DNA of 64,000 nt. Source: a virus. Both the position numbers and the translations under genes were made by a program. The stretch covers positions 62,001-126,000 of the IMG/VR virus record IMGVR_UViG_3300043773_002546; one strand, 5' to 3'. The stretch's first letter is position 1; each line of letters starts with the position of its first letter. The notes under the pieces are model-generated. The model was given only the letters and a program-made list of their open reading frames with translations, was not told where the DNA came from and did not search any database. Of the stretch, positions 18,482 to 27,193 are shown in pieces.

Positions 18482-18922
18482 ATGAGCGAAGCATCTTCAG
18501 AGGCGGTCAACCCGCCCGCGCCCCAACACGCCTACTTCGCCGTCGTGCTCCACAGCGACGGCGCATTTGTTACCGAGGAGTTCGATTCGCTCGCAGCACT
18601 GGTTATTCGCCTCCGCGAGCTGGTCGACCGCGACGTCTCTGTGTCGTGCTTCACGGGCGCGCGGCTGGCAATCTCCAAGCCGCCGCTGCGCTACCTGATG
18701 ACGCCCGAGGGGAACCACGCGCTGTTCGAAGTGCCCGAGGCGCCCGAGCCCGATGACACCGGTTACCTGGGCGTGGACCCAATCCACATGGGCGACCCGC
18801 CCCAGCTAAAGATGCCCCAAGGCGCACGGCCCAGCCCCGGCGCGCCTGACGAATTTTTTGACGACCGCAACGACAACGTGCTGGGCGTTTTTGACAACGT
18901 GCTGCCTGACCCGGACAGCTAA
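18482..18922 (+). CDS. Hypothetical acidic protein
   Basis: 146 residues. Beta-alpha N-terminal domain, then a Pro/Asp-rich low-complexity C-terminal half. GAGGAGG precedes ATG 18482. Its TAA stop lies inside the GCTAAA box of the promoter-like element at 18918, so this gene ends where a new transcription unit seems to begin. Confidence 0.7.
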   Translation: MSEASSEAVNPPAPQHAYFAVVLHSDGAFVTEEFDSLAALVIRLRELVDRDVSVSCFTGARLAISKPPLRYLMTPEGNHALFEVPEAPEPDDTGYLGVDPIHMGDPPQLKMPQGARPSPGAPDEFFDDRNDNVLGVFDNVLPDPDS

Positions 18923-18951
18923 ACCGCGCGCGTTTGCCGGGCATATTTAAT
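18918..18951 (+). promoter_or_regulatory. Bipartite promoter-like element, copy 1
   Basis: GCTAAA-N7-CGTTTGCCGGGCATATTTAATG. The same arrangement recurs at 33801 and 40992 with the distance from GCTAAA to CGGGCATAT kept exactly. GCTAAA sits 17 bases upstream of CATATT, the normal -35/-10 distance. Confidence 0.65.
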
Positions 18952-18981
18952 GTCCACTGTTGTGTTTGCAGCGGACATTAA
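18947..18981 (+). promoter_or_regulatory. Inverted repeat at start of predicted leader
   Basis: TTAATGTCC (18947-18955) pairs perfectly with GGACATTAA (18973-18981) across 17 bases. It starts where transcription from the preceding element would begin, so it could be a 5' stem-loop or an operator. Confidence 0.55.
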
Positions 18982-19016
18982 CCATGTACCGGGCGTATAT
19001 GCTCGAGGGAGGGATC

Positions 19017-19034
19017 ATGTTTTGGGCACCATGA
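19017..19034 (+). promoter_or_regulatory. Putative five-codon leader peptide MFWAP
   Basis: ATG at 19017, preceded by GAGGGAGGG three bases upstream, reads Met-Phe-Trp-Ala-Pro then TGA, which overlaps the ATG of the next reading frame. Minimal leader ORFs can couple or attenuate translation; nothing beyond the arrangement supports this. Confidence 0.35.
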
Positions 19035-19219
19035 CGTTCGATGGGCGCTTTGTAAAACGCCACCACCGCGACAAAACTACCGGAATGATCAAGGTCGTCT
19101 TTTATGACGGACCGCCCGAGCTTGTGCCGTATGCCGAATGGCAGGCCAGGAAGAAGCTCGTATTTCACGGCGGCAATATTCGCCGCGCCGAGATTACCCG
19201 CGCGGTTGCGCATTGTTGA
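19031..19219 (+). CDS. Small hypothetical protein, start uncertain
   Basis: 62 residues from ATG 19031; the frame is open back to an ATG at 18950 (89 residues). The upstream ATG lies within the promoter-like element and has no ribosome site. A strong GAGGGAGGG at 19005-19013 serves an out-of-frame ATG at 19017 that encodes only MFWAP, whose stop overlaps ATG 19031 (ATGA), suggesting a leader peptide with translational coupling. A TTG at 19022 is the third option. The product is basic with no known domain. Confidence 0.5.
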   Translation: MTFDGRFVKRHHRDKTTGMIKVVFYDGPPELVPYAEWQARKKLVFHGGNIRRAEITRAVAHC

Positions 19220-19253
19220 TTACCACCCATTACCGCTACGAAGGAGCATGCGA

Positions 19254-20402
19254 ATGCAAACCATCACCGAGAACCTTGTCGCCCGCCAAGCTCAGTTGCT
19301 TAAAGATTTTGCTTACGTGGCTGACGCGCTTTGCGGCGTCGTTGCCATGTTGTGGTTGCCGGGGTTGCGCCAGCGCTTCCACGGACCACGCGCGGTCCGC
19401 GGCACGCGGCCGCTGTGCGTCACTTTGGAAGTGACCTCCAGTGGCGGGTTGACCCTCAGCGGCGCCATTTCCCGACCCAAAAACGGAAAGCTGCGCTATG
19501 ACGTGATCTTCAAGTACGACTTCACTCAGCCGATGTGCGACGAGCCCGCAGGAAACGTGCTTTCGGCCAAAAATGAAGTCATCGCCAACCGGGCGCTGGG
19601 GCTGCTCCAGAGCCTCATTCGTTTCGGCCAGCGCGACCAGCGCCGCGTGCGCACGGCTCAACCCGCCTGGCCGATGTACCTGGTGCCCTTCAACCCAGGC
19701 GAGCAGCAATACGACGACGCCAAACTCGAGGCCCTCGCCGCAGGAATCGATCCGGCGCTTCGGGCGCTTTACAAGGAGCAGTTGAAGAAAGACCTCACCG
19801 ATACGGCAACGGTATCCGGCTCCGTGCTGGTAAACGCGGCGATCGTCCCTGACGCGATTATCGCCCGCGCGCTGGAAACCGAGCTGGGTTACGAGGACTA
19901 CAGTCCGGTGTTGGGCGTTGGTCATTGGAATCCGGCTCACGCTTTGCGCGAGCAGCCCAACCCCGCTACGGCGCTCTTCGCCAAGCACGGGATTACTGAT
20001 CTGGAGTCGGTTGACCAAGACACGGTCGACGGGCTTCTGACAGAGTTCCGGGCGGCAGTCGCGCTGGGCGAATGTCTGAGCGATGACGACATCTACGACG
20101 CCTTGGTTCACCCCGATGCGCCGGTCGTCTTTTCTCAGGGCATCGCCCACGCCGAACCGAAGCGGCTTGTGGCGGCAATGCGCCGTGCCGCTGGGCATAG
20201 CCGCGCGGCTCGTGAAGCCAGTGATGCAGACCTGCTGGCGGCTACTGCCAACCAGGGTCGACTGGTGATTAGCGCCTTGTCGGCCACGCAGATCTGCACG
20301 GCTGCGGCGCTTCAAGACCTTCCCTGGTCTTATACAGGCGGTGTCCTGCCGTCGCAGGATTGGGAGCCCAACAGCCGCCGTCGCGTTGCGGTAGAGGCAT
20401 GA
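19254..20402 (+). CDS. Hypothetical protein
   Basis: 382 residues from ATG 19254, seven bases behind AAGGAG; ATG 19248 is too close to that site. Mostly helical in its C-terminal half (Ala/Asp-rich), with a beta-rich segment around LCVTLEVTSSGGLTLSG. No membrane segment or known motif. Stop overlaps the next gene. Confidence 0.75.
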   Translation: MQTITENLVARQAQLLKDFAYVADALCGVVAMLWLPGLRQRFHGPRAVRGTRPLCVTLEVTSSGGLTLSGAISRPKNGKLRYDVIFKYDFTQPMCDEPAGNVLSAKNEVIANRALGLLQSLIRFGQRDQRRVRTAQPAWPMYLVPFNPGEQQYDDAKLEALAAGIDPALRALYKEQLKKDLTDTATVSGSVLVNAAIVPDAIIARALETELGYEDYSPVLGVGHWNPAHALREQPNPATALFAKHGITDLESVDQDTVDGLLTEFRAAVALGECLSDDDIYDALVHPDAPVVFSQGIAHAEPKRLVAAMRRAAGHSRAAREASDADLLAATANQGRLVISALSATQICTAAALQDLPWSYTGGVLPSQDWEPNSRRRVAVEA

Positions 20403-20692
20403 GGTGCGCGATGCGTTACTTCCTCAAGCATGTCAGTCCAGAATACACGCTGCAGTGGCTTTTGGAGCAGGACCCAGAACCGCGCGCGGTGCCTGTATTT
20501 CCGGAAGAATTTGACGTGGCTTTGGTGATAACGCACCTGCTCGGCGGGACGGTTTTCGCGGAGGTTGCTACCTCCCCAAAACATCTCGTCGAGATCTGCG
20601 GGCAGGGGTTTCCTTTGGGACGGCTGTATTTCCAGATTTCGCGATCTGCGCTATACAGTGTGTGTCCGGAGTTAACCCCGGAAGCCTTTTAA
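20399..20692 (+). CDS. Small hypothetical protein
   Basis: 97 residues from ATG 20399, overlapping the previous stop as ATGA; ATG 20411 is an alternative. No known domain. It is the last gene before a terminator. Confidence 0.65.
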   Translation: MRCAMRYFLKHVSPEYTLQWLLEQDPEPRAVPVFPEEFDVALVITHLLGGTVFAEVATSPKHLVEICGQGFPLGRLYFQISRSALYSVCPELTPEAF

Positions 20693-20740
20693 GAAAAGGG
20701 CACGTCGTCCGGGTAACCGGGCGGCCTCTGCCTTTTCTTT
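20691..20740 (+). terminator. Probable intrinsic terminator
   Basis: AGAAAAGGGCA (from 20693) pairs with TGCCTTTTCT (ending near 20738) with one bulge, enclosing an inner CCGG-GTAA-CCGG hairpin, and the descending arm merges into CCTTTTCTTT. The 11-base motif TAGCTATCAGC follows at once (20740-20750). Confidence 0.7.
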
Positions 20741-20750
20741 AGCTATCAGC
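20740..20750 (+). repeat. Post-terminator motif TAGCTATCAGC, copy 1
   Basis: Identical 11-mer immediately downstream of the T-tract; the same motif follows the T-tracts of the terminators ending near 40933 and 41246. Confidence 0.6.
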
Positions 20751-20763
20751 AATCGGAGTCGAC

Positions 20764-21723
20764 ATGAGCGGAGTGCAGTACAAGGACCCGACCCAAGAAC
20801 GGATGGCAAACGGCCGGTCGTTGGCGGACCTTATGCGCCGCGGCCCGCACGGTATCCGCGGCGTTGTCGTGCAGCCTGCGACTCCCGGCGGCGTACCTGT
20901 AAATTTTAATCCGCACGATCGCGGCGCAATTGAAATTCACGTCGAACCAGACGGCGGCAACGCTACTTTGCGGCTTAACCAGATTACCGCTAGCAGCGTG
21001 GAAAAAGCGCTCGCGGCAGCTAACGCGCAAATTCAGGGGAACGACATCGAATCTATTCGGGAGCGCACAGCCGTGGCCTTTGAAGAACTTGCCCGTCTTT
21101 CCAAATCTAATGTTCAACGCGTGCCAGTGAAGCAGGCTGCCGCGCGCCCGGCCCAGCAACAGCGCGAAAGCGACGACGAAGAAACCACGTTGGCCGAGCT
21201 CTCGCAGTTGAGCGAGGAACTGCAATCTGGTTTTGACGGACACAGCCAGTTGGTAAAACAGCCTGCCGCTCCGCCGTTGGAAAAAATTGACCGCGGCTAT
21301 AGCCCCATGGCTGCTTTCGGTCTCAAGAAAGCCGCTATGCCAGCGACTACTGCCGCCAGCAACGTGGCCAAAAACACGCAGGTCGGACCGCCGCAAAAAC
21401 TTGTGTACTTTGAGAAAGAGGGCATTGGCACGGTTCCTGCGTTTTTTCACGACGTGTTAGTTAACGTCTCTCGTCCCGAACCCGACAGCCCCGAAGAGTC
21501 GGGGTTTATTGTCCTGGTTTACGACGTGCGTTTTGAGCAATCTGCGGCGCGCTGGTTTCCTCCGGCAAATGACCCGTATCAGCGACCTTGGGCGGTGCAG
21601 GTTAACGACGACAACCGCCTGTACCTTGTTCATACCACGGGATTTCAGTATCTTTATGATGCGCGCGAATACTGCGTTTTGTTGGTGGAAAAGGCCCTGC
21701 GGGCGCCGGAAGGAGACGGCTGA
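20764..21723 (+). CDS. Hypothetical protein upstream of portal
   Basis: 319 residues. Central Gln/Glu/Asp-rich low-complexity stretch, and a C-terminal beta-rich domain of about 110 residues. First gene after a terminator, with ATCGGAG ahead of ATG 20764. Its location just before a portal-like gene suggests a structural or assembly role; no family recognised. Confidence 0.7.
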   Translation: MSGVQYKDPTQERMANGRSLADLMRRGPHGIRGVVVQPATPGGVPVNFNPHDRGAIEIHVEPDGGNATLRLNQITASSVEKALAAANAQIQGNDIESIRERTAVAFEELARLSKSNVQRVPVKQAAARPAQQQRESDDEETTLAELSQLSEELQSGFDGHSQLVKQPAAPPLEKIDRGYSPMAAFGLKKAAMPATTAASNVAKNTQVGPPQKLVYFEKEGIGTVPAFFHDVLVNVSRPEPDSPEESGFIVLVYDVRFEQSAARWFPPANDPYQRPWAVQVNDDNRLYLVHTTGFQYLYDAREYCVLLVEKALRAPEGDG

Positions 21724-21905
21724 TGGAAAAGCGCGGCGTAATTAAACCCGGCCAAACACCCCCCGAACACGACTCCCCGGCGGTTCCCGTCGTTAATTTT
21801 ACAGATCACTGTGAAAAAACGGCGGAAAGCGAGCTAGACGCCATTCGGCGGCTGGACGGGGATTTCCGTAAAGAGGCCGCGGACCAGGCCAAAAAGGCCC
21901 TCTAA
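21723..21905 (+). CDS. Small hypothetical protein
   Basis: 60 residues, charged and soluble, start overlapping the previous stop (TGATG) with AAGGAGACGG in front. Lies between the hypothetical protein and the portal gene. Confidence 0.65.
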   Translation: MEKRGVIKPGQTPPEHDSPAVPVVNFTDHCEKTAESELDAIRRLDGDFRKEAADQAKKAL

Positions 21906-21931
21906 ACCTCTGTGCGCATGGAGGCGCAGCC

Positions 21932-23851
21932 GTGGCACTTACACCCTCTACCTCGATGGGCTTCACCACGCTCGGTAACGGCGCCATCGCCGACGAGCGT
22001 TTTCCGGATCCCTTTTGCGACGTCGCTAGCCTGTCGATGCCCGAAAGCATCCAGGCAGCCAACCGTTGGGTTGAGTACATCGCCAGCGCTAACGGCGTTT
22101 ACCGTCAAGCAATCGACCGGGTCGTCAGCTATTTCGTTACGGATATCGAGGTCCAGGACTTAGGCGAGAAAACGATTGGCCGCGAGGAAAAAGAGAAGTA
22201 CGCCACTTTTCTCGAGGAAACAATCGGCATCAAGAATGTCCTGCACACCGTGGCCCTGGACTACGCCGTCTACGGCAACTCATTCACCACGGTCCTAGTG
22301 CCCTTTCGGCGTTACTTGTCTTGCAAGAAGTGCGGCTTCGAGGCTCCGCTCGATAAAGTCTTCAACCAGAAGGCTTACAACTTTAAATGGAACGACTTTG
22401 ACTTCTACGCCAGCTGCCCGAAGTGCAAATACACTGGCGCCTGGAATCATATTGACCGCCGTAGCGGAGACACGAACTCCGTAAAAATCAAGCGCTGGAG
22501 CCCGCACGAGATTGACCTGCTCTGGGACCCTTACACGGACGAGGTGAGTTACGTCTGGAAGATCCCCGAGGACTACCGTAACCTCATCAAGCAGGGCCAC
22601 CTGCATCACCTAGAACGGGCTAGCTGGGAAGTTATCCAGGCGATCAAGAACGGCCAAAACCTGATGTTCGACAAGGGCGTCGTCTTCCACCTTAAGGAAG
22701 ATGCGCTATCGGGCATGCGCAACCGCGGATGGGGTATTTCTCGGATTTTGGCCAATTTTCGCCAGGCTTGGTATGTGCAAATCCTGCAACGATACAACGA
22801 AGCCATCGCCCTAGATTACGTTATCCCGTTTCGCGTGATTACGCCCGCGCCGCGCGGTGGCGATAGCGCGTCGAATGACCCTGTTCACACGATTAACCTC
22901 GCCAGCTTTTCCTCGCGCGTGCAGGCCATGCTCCGCGCGCGCCGCGTCGACCCGGCGCGATGGAACGTGTTGCCCTTCCCTGTGAACTACCAGGCCCTGG
23001 GCGGTGATGCGTCGCAGCTTGCGCCTAAAGACCTCATGGACCAAGGCATGCAGACGCTCCTGAATTGCATCGGCGTGCCCATGGAGCTTTTTAACGGATC
23101 ACTTACTCTCCAGGCTGCTCCGGCCGCATTGCGGTTGTTTGAAGCCAACTGGAGCCACTTGCCGCACAACCTCAACTGCTTTCTTAAAAACCTAGCCAGC
23201 ACCCTGGCCAAGGTCATGCAGTGGGAGCCGGTGAGCGTCAAGCTAATGCGCGTTACGCACGCCGACGATCTAAACCGCCAGATGGCCAAGCTGCAGCTCA
23301 TGCAGGGTCAAATGATTTCTAAGGGTACTGGCCTCAAGAGCGTTGGCCTGGACTACGAAGAAGAGACTAAGCGGATGCTCGAAGAGGAGCGAATTTACGC
23401 CGAAGAGCAAGAGCGAATGCAGAAGGAGATGGAACAGTCTAAGTCCATGCAGGACATCTCTCAGCAGACGCAAATGATGGGCGGCGTGGGTAACACCGGC
23501 GCCAGCGCTACCGGCGCACCGGCGCAGGGCGGCGCGCCGCAACCGGGAATGCAGCCGGGCATGCCCGGAGCAGGCAGCCCGGTCGACCAGTTTCTTTCTC
23601 AGCGCACTAACACGCCCAACGTCCCGCGCACGCCCGAGGATTTGCAGACGCAGGCGCAGCTCCTGGCTAATCAAATTCTTTCGCTACCCGAAAGCCAGAA
23701 AGACAGCGAACTTATTAAGCTCAAGCGCGGCGACCAGACGATGCACGCGCTGGTTTCTAGCATCATCGACGACATCCGGCAGCAGGCTCGCAACCAGGGC
23801 GGCGCCATGGTCATGCAGCAACAGTTCGGTCAAGGCGCGCCCCCCGGATAA
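21932..23851 (+). CDS. Portal-like protein with internal zinc ribbon
   Basis: 639 residues. The overall plan fits a portal vertex protein: an N-terminal region with AANRWVEYIASANGVYRQAIDRVVSYF, an alpha/beta core, a long stem-like helical segment, and a Glu/Gln-rich then Gly/Pro-rich C-terminal tail. Near residues 130-165 two CxxC knuckles (CKKCG and CPKCK) form a probable zinc ribbon inserted into the core, unusual for portals. The portal is the dodecameric ring through which DNA is packaged and ejected. GTG 21932 with GGAGGCG upstream. No terminase is in view. Confidence 0.65.
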   Translation: MALTPSTSMGFTTLGNGAIADERFPDPFCDVASLSMPESIQAANRWVEYIASANGVYRQAIDRVVSYFVTDIEVQDLGEKTIGREEKEKYATFLEETIGIKNVLHTVALDYAVYGNSFTTVLVPFRRYLSCKKCGFEAPLDKVFNQKAYNFKWNDFDFYASCPKCKYTGAWNHIDRRSGDTNSVKIKRWSPHEIDLLWDPYTDEVSYVWKIPEDYRNLIKQGHLHHLERASWEVIQAIKNGQNLMFDKGVVFHLKEDALSGMRNRGWGISRILANFRQAWYVQILQRYNEAIALDYVIPFRVITPAPRGGDSASNDPVHTINLASFSSRVQAMLRARRVDPARWNVLPFPVNYQALGGDASQLAPKDLMDQGMQTLLNCIGVPMELFNGSLTLQAAPAALRLFEANWSHLPHNLNCFLKNLASTLAKVMQWEPVSVKLMRVTHADDLNRQMAKLQLMQGQMISKGTGLKSVGLDYEEETKRMLEEERIYAEEQERMQKEMEQSKSMQDISQQTQMMGGVGNTGASATGAPAQGGAPQPGMQPGMPGAGSPVDQFLSQRTNTPNVPRTPEDLQTQAQLLANQILSLPESQKDSELIKLKRGDQTMHALVSSIIDDIRQQARNQGGAMVMQQQFGQGAPPG

Positions 23852-23857
23852 CAGCGT

Positions 23858-24901
23858 ATGCGTGTCGGAATTTACACGCATTACGCCCACTGTGACCAGG
23901 CGTACCTCGCTGTACGGCTGGCCGATTTCGTGCGTTCTCAGGGCGCCGAATTCGACATCTATTCTGACGCGGCGCCCGGCAAACTTGGCCTGGCCTACGA
24001 CCGCGCCGTGGCTCACCGCGGAATTATGAACTTCAGCGACTGGCTGAAGCGGCAGAGCGTCTTAGTCTGGACGCACGTGCCCTACATTGAGCAGTTGGCT
24101 TACGTGAAGCGATTTAAGATTCCCACAGTTATTGCGCCGATGTGGCAAGAGATGGAGCCGCCGTTCAAGAAGTGTCTCCGCGCGGCCGACGCCGTGGTGG
24201 TTTTCAGTCAGGAGCAACGGGAACTGTTTCACGCGGTGTTTAAACTTCGCAACGTGGCGTACATTCCCTTTGACACAGGGCTGCCAGTCACTCGCAAAGA
24301 GACCATTGTGAACGACCGGGCGATTTCGTTGTTTTTGCCGTGGTTTGACCGCAACGCTCGTTGCGCGTCTAGCCAGCTTCTGTCTTTTTTGGGCTATCTC
24401 GTTGAGCGAATGCCGGAAGTCCGCCTGACCGTGGGCATTACTTCCAGCCGTTTCGGCCCCGCAATCGCCAAGTACTTTACAAACTTGAGCAAGCGCACCG
24501 AAAACCGTGTTTGGCTCGCGCGCGGCGTGCCTTTTGCCAGGCGCGCGCCGCTGTACGGCCAGCACGACCTGACGCTTTGGCCCGGCGAGTGCGACAACTA
24601 CGGTCTTTGCGGCCTTTATAGCCTCGCGGCCGGGACGCCCGTGGTCAGCATGGCTACGGCGCCGCAGACGGACTTCCTTATCCAGGACGTCAATGCGGCC
24701 CTATGCAAAACGCGAGTCGATTACGATGATAACGGCGTTCCGCATGCGGTCCCCAACTATGAAGCATTTGCCGCTGTAATTCAGGATCTAGTTGCCGACA
24801 CTCGCTACATTGACCGCTTGCAAAAAAAGTCCAACTACAATCTGCAACCGCGCCGTACCGCCTTTGAGCTGGGCTGGCGCGGGCTACTCGAAATACCATG
24901 A
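23858..24901 (+). CDS. GT-B glycosyltransferase (GT4-like)
   Basis: 347 residues. N-terminal Rossmann half with THYAHCDQAYLAVRLADFV, C-terminal half with LWPGECDNYGLCGLYSLAAGTPVVS near residues 240-265, which matches the E-x7-E nucleotide-sugar motif of GT4 enzymes. Retaining transfer from an activated sugar is expected; acceptor unknown. Follows directly behind the portal-like gene (6-base gap). Confidence 0.75.
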   Translation: MRVGIYTHYAHCDQAYLAVRLADFVRSQGAEFDIYSDAAPGKLGLAYDRAVAHRGIMNFSDWLKRQSVLVWTHVPYIEQLAYVKRFKIPTVIAPMWQEMEPPFKKCLRAADAVVVFSQEQRELFHAVFKLRNVAYIPFDTGLPVTRKETIVNDRAISLFLPWFDRNARCASSQLLSFLGYLVERMPEVRLTVGITSSRFGPAIAKYFTNLSKRTENRVWLARGVPFARRAPLYGQHDLTLWPGECDNYGLCGLYSLAAGTPVVSMATAPQTDFLIQDVNAALCKTRVDYDDNGVPHAVPNYEAFAAVIQDLVADTRYIDRLQKKSNYNLQPRRTAFELGWRGLLEIP

Positions 24902-24917
24902 GGCGTAAGGACATGCC

Positions 24918-25658
24918 ATGACACCACTCGAAGAACAACTAGCCCATACTACCGAGTTTGCCAGGCGTCATTACGGCGACCGGCCGTCGATTTACGGGCG
25001 CTCGCTGTTTGCTCACTGCCAGGCGGTATCCAGGTTTGCCGAACACATCGCCCAGAAGCTTTACCAAGACGTTCGCGCCGAGTACACAAGCGCCGAGACC
25101 AACGAAACTCTTGCAGCCATCGTGCAAGGCGCTATGCTGCACGACGTCATCAATGTCAGTTGTGCATTCGAGGACGTAGCCGGGCACACCACAGTGCAGG
25201 TCGCCGCAATGGTGGCCGACTTGAGTCGCGATTACCGGCTTGTGGAAACCAAGCGCGATATGGAATTCCGCGGCAGGCTAAGCCAAAGCCCTGTAAGCAC
25301 GCAAATCGTCGCAGTCGCCGATATTGTTTGCTCGACCAAAGAGATTATTGCCATGCTCAACGCCGAAGGGCTTCCCGCGGTGCCACGCGCGAAAAAACTT
25401 CTGGCGCAGTTGGACGGCGATCTGCTTTCGGTGCACGCCGCAAACCTTTATTATGTCTTGCGCATGTATGTACATGCGGGTAGAAACATGATGCGAGAAG
25501 CAAGTCAGCTTATTAAAGACGTTCGCATCAAAGCCCGCACCGCGCAAAGCAACGCCGTGCTGCGCGCCAAGATCGCGGCCAAGCTCAACGCCAAGCCAGA
25601 GAAGGAAGTACCGGAGAAGAAACATGGCAAAAAGCGAACTACTCGACGCGATTCGTGA
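24918..25658 (+). CDS. HD-domain protein, Mesh1/SpoT-hydrolase-like
   Basis: 246 residues. H33, H75-D76 and D135 form the H...HD...D metal site. Spacing and flanking sequence (a DVAGH...VAAMVADLS region, then an Arg-rich helix and IVAVADIVCSTKEI) follow the small alarmone hydrolase Mesh1 and the hydrolase half of RelA/SpoT. The Glu-Asp pair that normally follows HD in these enzymes (HDVVEDT) is replaced here (HDVINVS), so (p)ppGpp hydrolysis may be lost or the substrate altered. The C-terminal 50 residues are a Lys-rich tail. Confidence 0.65.
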   Translation: MTPLEEQLAHTTEFARRHYGDRPSIYGRSLFAHCQAVSRFAEHIAQKLYQDVRAEYTSAETNETLAAIVQGAMLHDVINVSCAFEDVAGHTTVQVAAMVADLSRDYRLVETKRDMEFRGRLSQSPVSTQIVAVADIVCSTKEIIAMLNAEGLPAVPRAKKLLAQLDGDLLSVHAANLYYVLRMYVHAGRNMMREASQLIKDVRIKARTAQSNAVLRAKIAAKLNAKPEKEVPEKKHGKKRTTRRDS

Positions 25659-25947
25659 CGCATTTGAAATTGCGCAACCCAGCGTAGATGCGCTTGCGAT
25701 TAGCGCGTTTTGTGACTTCGCCGCCGACTGGCTGGCCAGGGCGGGCATCCTGGGCGTCGGGCACACGGCCAACGGCCTGGCCTTGCGGATGCGCGACGGT
25801 AGCGAAAAGCTTTTGGTGAACTTGGAACTCGAGCCCACCGTTGCGGATACTCCGGCGGTCGGCATCGGCGTCAACGGCGTCAGCGCCAGGCAGGGGATCG
25901 GCGGCGGGGAAGCACCCAGCATCCGTATCACCGGCCGTTCTCAATGA
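25624..25947 (+). CDS. Hypothetical protein
   Basis: 107 residues, soluble, Gly-rich at the C-terminus. Starts inside the HD-domain gene with GAGAAG upstream. Its TGA stop is the TGA of palindrome copy 4. Confidence 0.65.
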   Translation: MAKSELLDAIRDAFEIAQPSVDALAISAFCDFAADWLARAGILGVGHTANGLALRMRDGSEKLLVNLELEPTVADTPAVGIGVNGVSARQGIGGGEAPSIRITGRSQ

Positions 25948-25957
25948 TATCAATGAG
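25940..25957. repeat. Dispersed palindrome copy 4 (TGATATCA core)
   Basis: CTCAATGATATCAATGAG at a gene boundary, containing the stop codon of the upstream gene and lying 17 bases before the thymidylate kinase start. Confidence 0.9.
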
Positions 25958-25974
25958 ATAGAGAAAGGATTCTC

Positions 25975-26604
25975 GTGTTCGTTTGTTTCGAAGGCATTGA
26001 CGGCGCTGGGAAGACAACCCAGGCGCTAAACCTAGTCGAACGACTGAAGACCGAAGGAGTTCCTGCTGAGCGGGTCTTTGACCCCGGCACGACGCGCGTT
26101 GGACAGGCAATCCGCGAGATTCTCCTGAACAACGACGAGCCCATGTCGCGGATGGCGCAGATGCTTCTTTTCTCTGCGGCGCGCGCGGAGCTAGCCGAGC
26201 ATATCGCGCGGCAGGTGGCGCAAGGAGTAGTGGTTATCTGCGACCGCTGGCTGCTGTCTACTTTGGTCTATCAGGGACACGGAAACCAGATAGATCCGCA
26301 GCTGATCTTGTCTATTTACCGGGGCACGTCAGACATCGTGCCGGATTTGTGTTTCCTGCTCGACATAACCGCCGAAGAAGCCGCGCGCCGTGTTGGTCCG
26401 CCTCGCGACCGGTATGAGCGCAAAAGTCTTTCCGACCGGCAGGCTATGCGCGACGTGTACCGGCACTACGCCGAGCAAAACGCTGTGACAATAGCGCGGC
26501 AAATTCACATTCTAGACGCCAGCGCGGCGGAGCAAGATACGCACGCCGCGGTGTATAAGTTGTTTTGTCGCGCGCATACCGTTTGTCGTTCGAAACCTGT
26601 CTGA
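25975..26604 (+). CDS. tmk: Thymidylate kinase
   Basis: 209 residues, the usual family length. FEGIDGAGKTTQ at residues 5-16 is the P-loop; CDRWLLSTLVYQG near 89-101 is the DR(Y/W) motif with the Ser/Tyr that recognise dTMP; GPPRDRYERKS near 142-152 is the lid. Phosphorylates dTMP to dTDP with ATP in the cytoplasm. GTG 25975 follows AGAAAGGA. With the thymidine kinase gene 1.8 kb downstream it gives the phage a salvage route from thymidine to dTDP. Palindrome copy 4 just upstream may regulate it. Confidence 0.92.
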   Translation: MFVCFEGIDGAGKTTQALNLVERLKTEGVPAERVFDPGTTRVGQAIREILLNNDEPMSRMAQMLLFSAARAELAEHIARQVAQGVVVICDRWLLSTLVYQGHGNQIDPQLILSIYRGTSDIVPDLCFLLDITAEEAARRVGPPRDRYERKSLSDRQAMRDVYRHYAEQNAVTIARQIHILDASAAEQDTHAAVYKLFCRAHTVCRSKPV

Positions 26605-26616
26605 CCGGAGGATTGC

Positions 26617-27186
26617 ATGTCTGCTAGTGCTTTAGCGCTCCCACGTAAATGCAAAGACCTTAATAATCAGATGTTCTTCTCTTTTGCCGAGTCGCATCGA
26701 CCGGTCAAAAAAGCTGCCGGGCGAGAGAAGCCTAAAGTGGCGCGCAATGTTTTGAAAATGCCCGCCCCGGCCCAGGTTGCGCCAGACCCGGCAAAAACGC
26801 AGTTGGAAAGCGTTACAGAAATGTGCCGGATGCTGCACAAACTCGCCGCAAAATATATTCCGCGGACGGCTTTCGACGACTTTGAATACCTTGTTCAAGG
26901 GACAAAAGTTCTTCAAGAGCTGCAGGTTCCGTTGACGGTCGCAGAAAACCTCCAGGCGCCCGTAGCCGAACATAACTCCGCTGTCGTATTGCACGCGCCG
27001 CAATATCGTCTTTTACGCAATCGCGCTTTAGCTGCGCTGGCCACAATTGCAGATCTATCTAGTAAGACTCCGGCCAAAGGCTCGGGGGAGTATCAGAAAG
27101 GCATGCGAGACGGCTTTGATTACGCCAGCGATATCGCGATTTTTTTTCTTGAAGATATGGAAGCTGCTTTTTCGTTTCGGAGATAA
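26617..27186 (+). CDS. Hypothetical helical protein
   Basis: 189 residues, largely helical with a basic Lys/Arg/Pro-rich region around residues 27-55. Ribosome site GGAGGA before ATG 26617. No known domain; sits between the two thymidine-salvage kinases. Confidence 0.7.
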   Translation: MSASALALPRKCKDLNNQMFFSFAESHRPVKKAAGREKPKVARNVLKMPAPAQVAPDPAKTQLESVTEMCRMLHKLAAKYIPRTAFDDFEYLVQGTKVLQELQVPLTVAENLQAPVAEHNSAVVLHAPQYRLLRNRALAALATIADLSSKTPAKGSGEYQKGMRDGFDYASDIAIFFLEDMEAAFSFRR

Positions 27187-27193
27187 GTCAATC

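Noticed and set aside
18950-19030. Upstream ATG extending the small gene at 19031
   Set aside because: It falls inside the promoter-like element, has no ribosome site and would precede the predicted transcription start.
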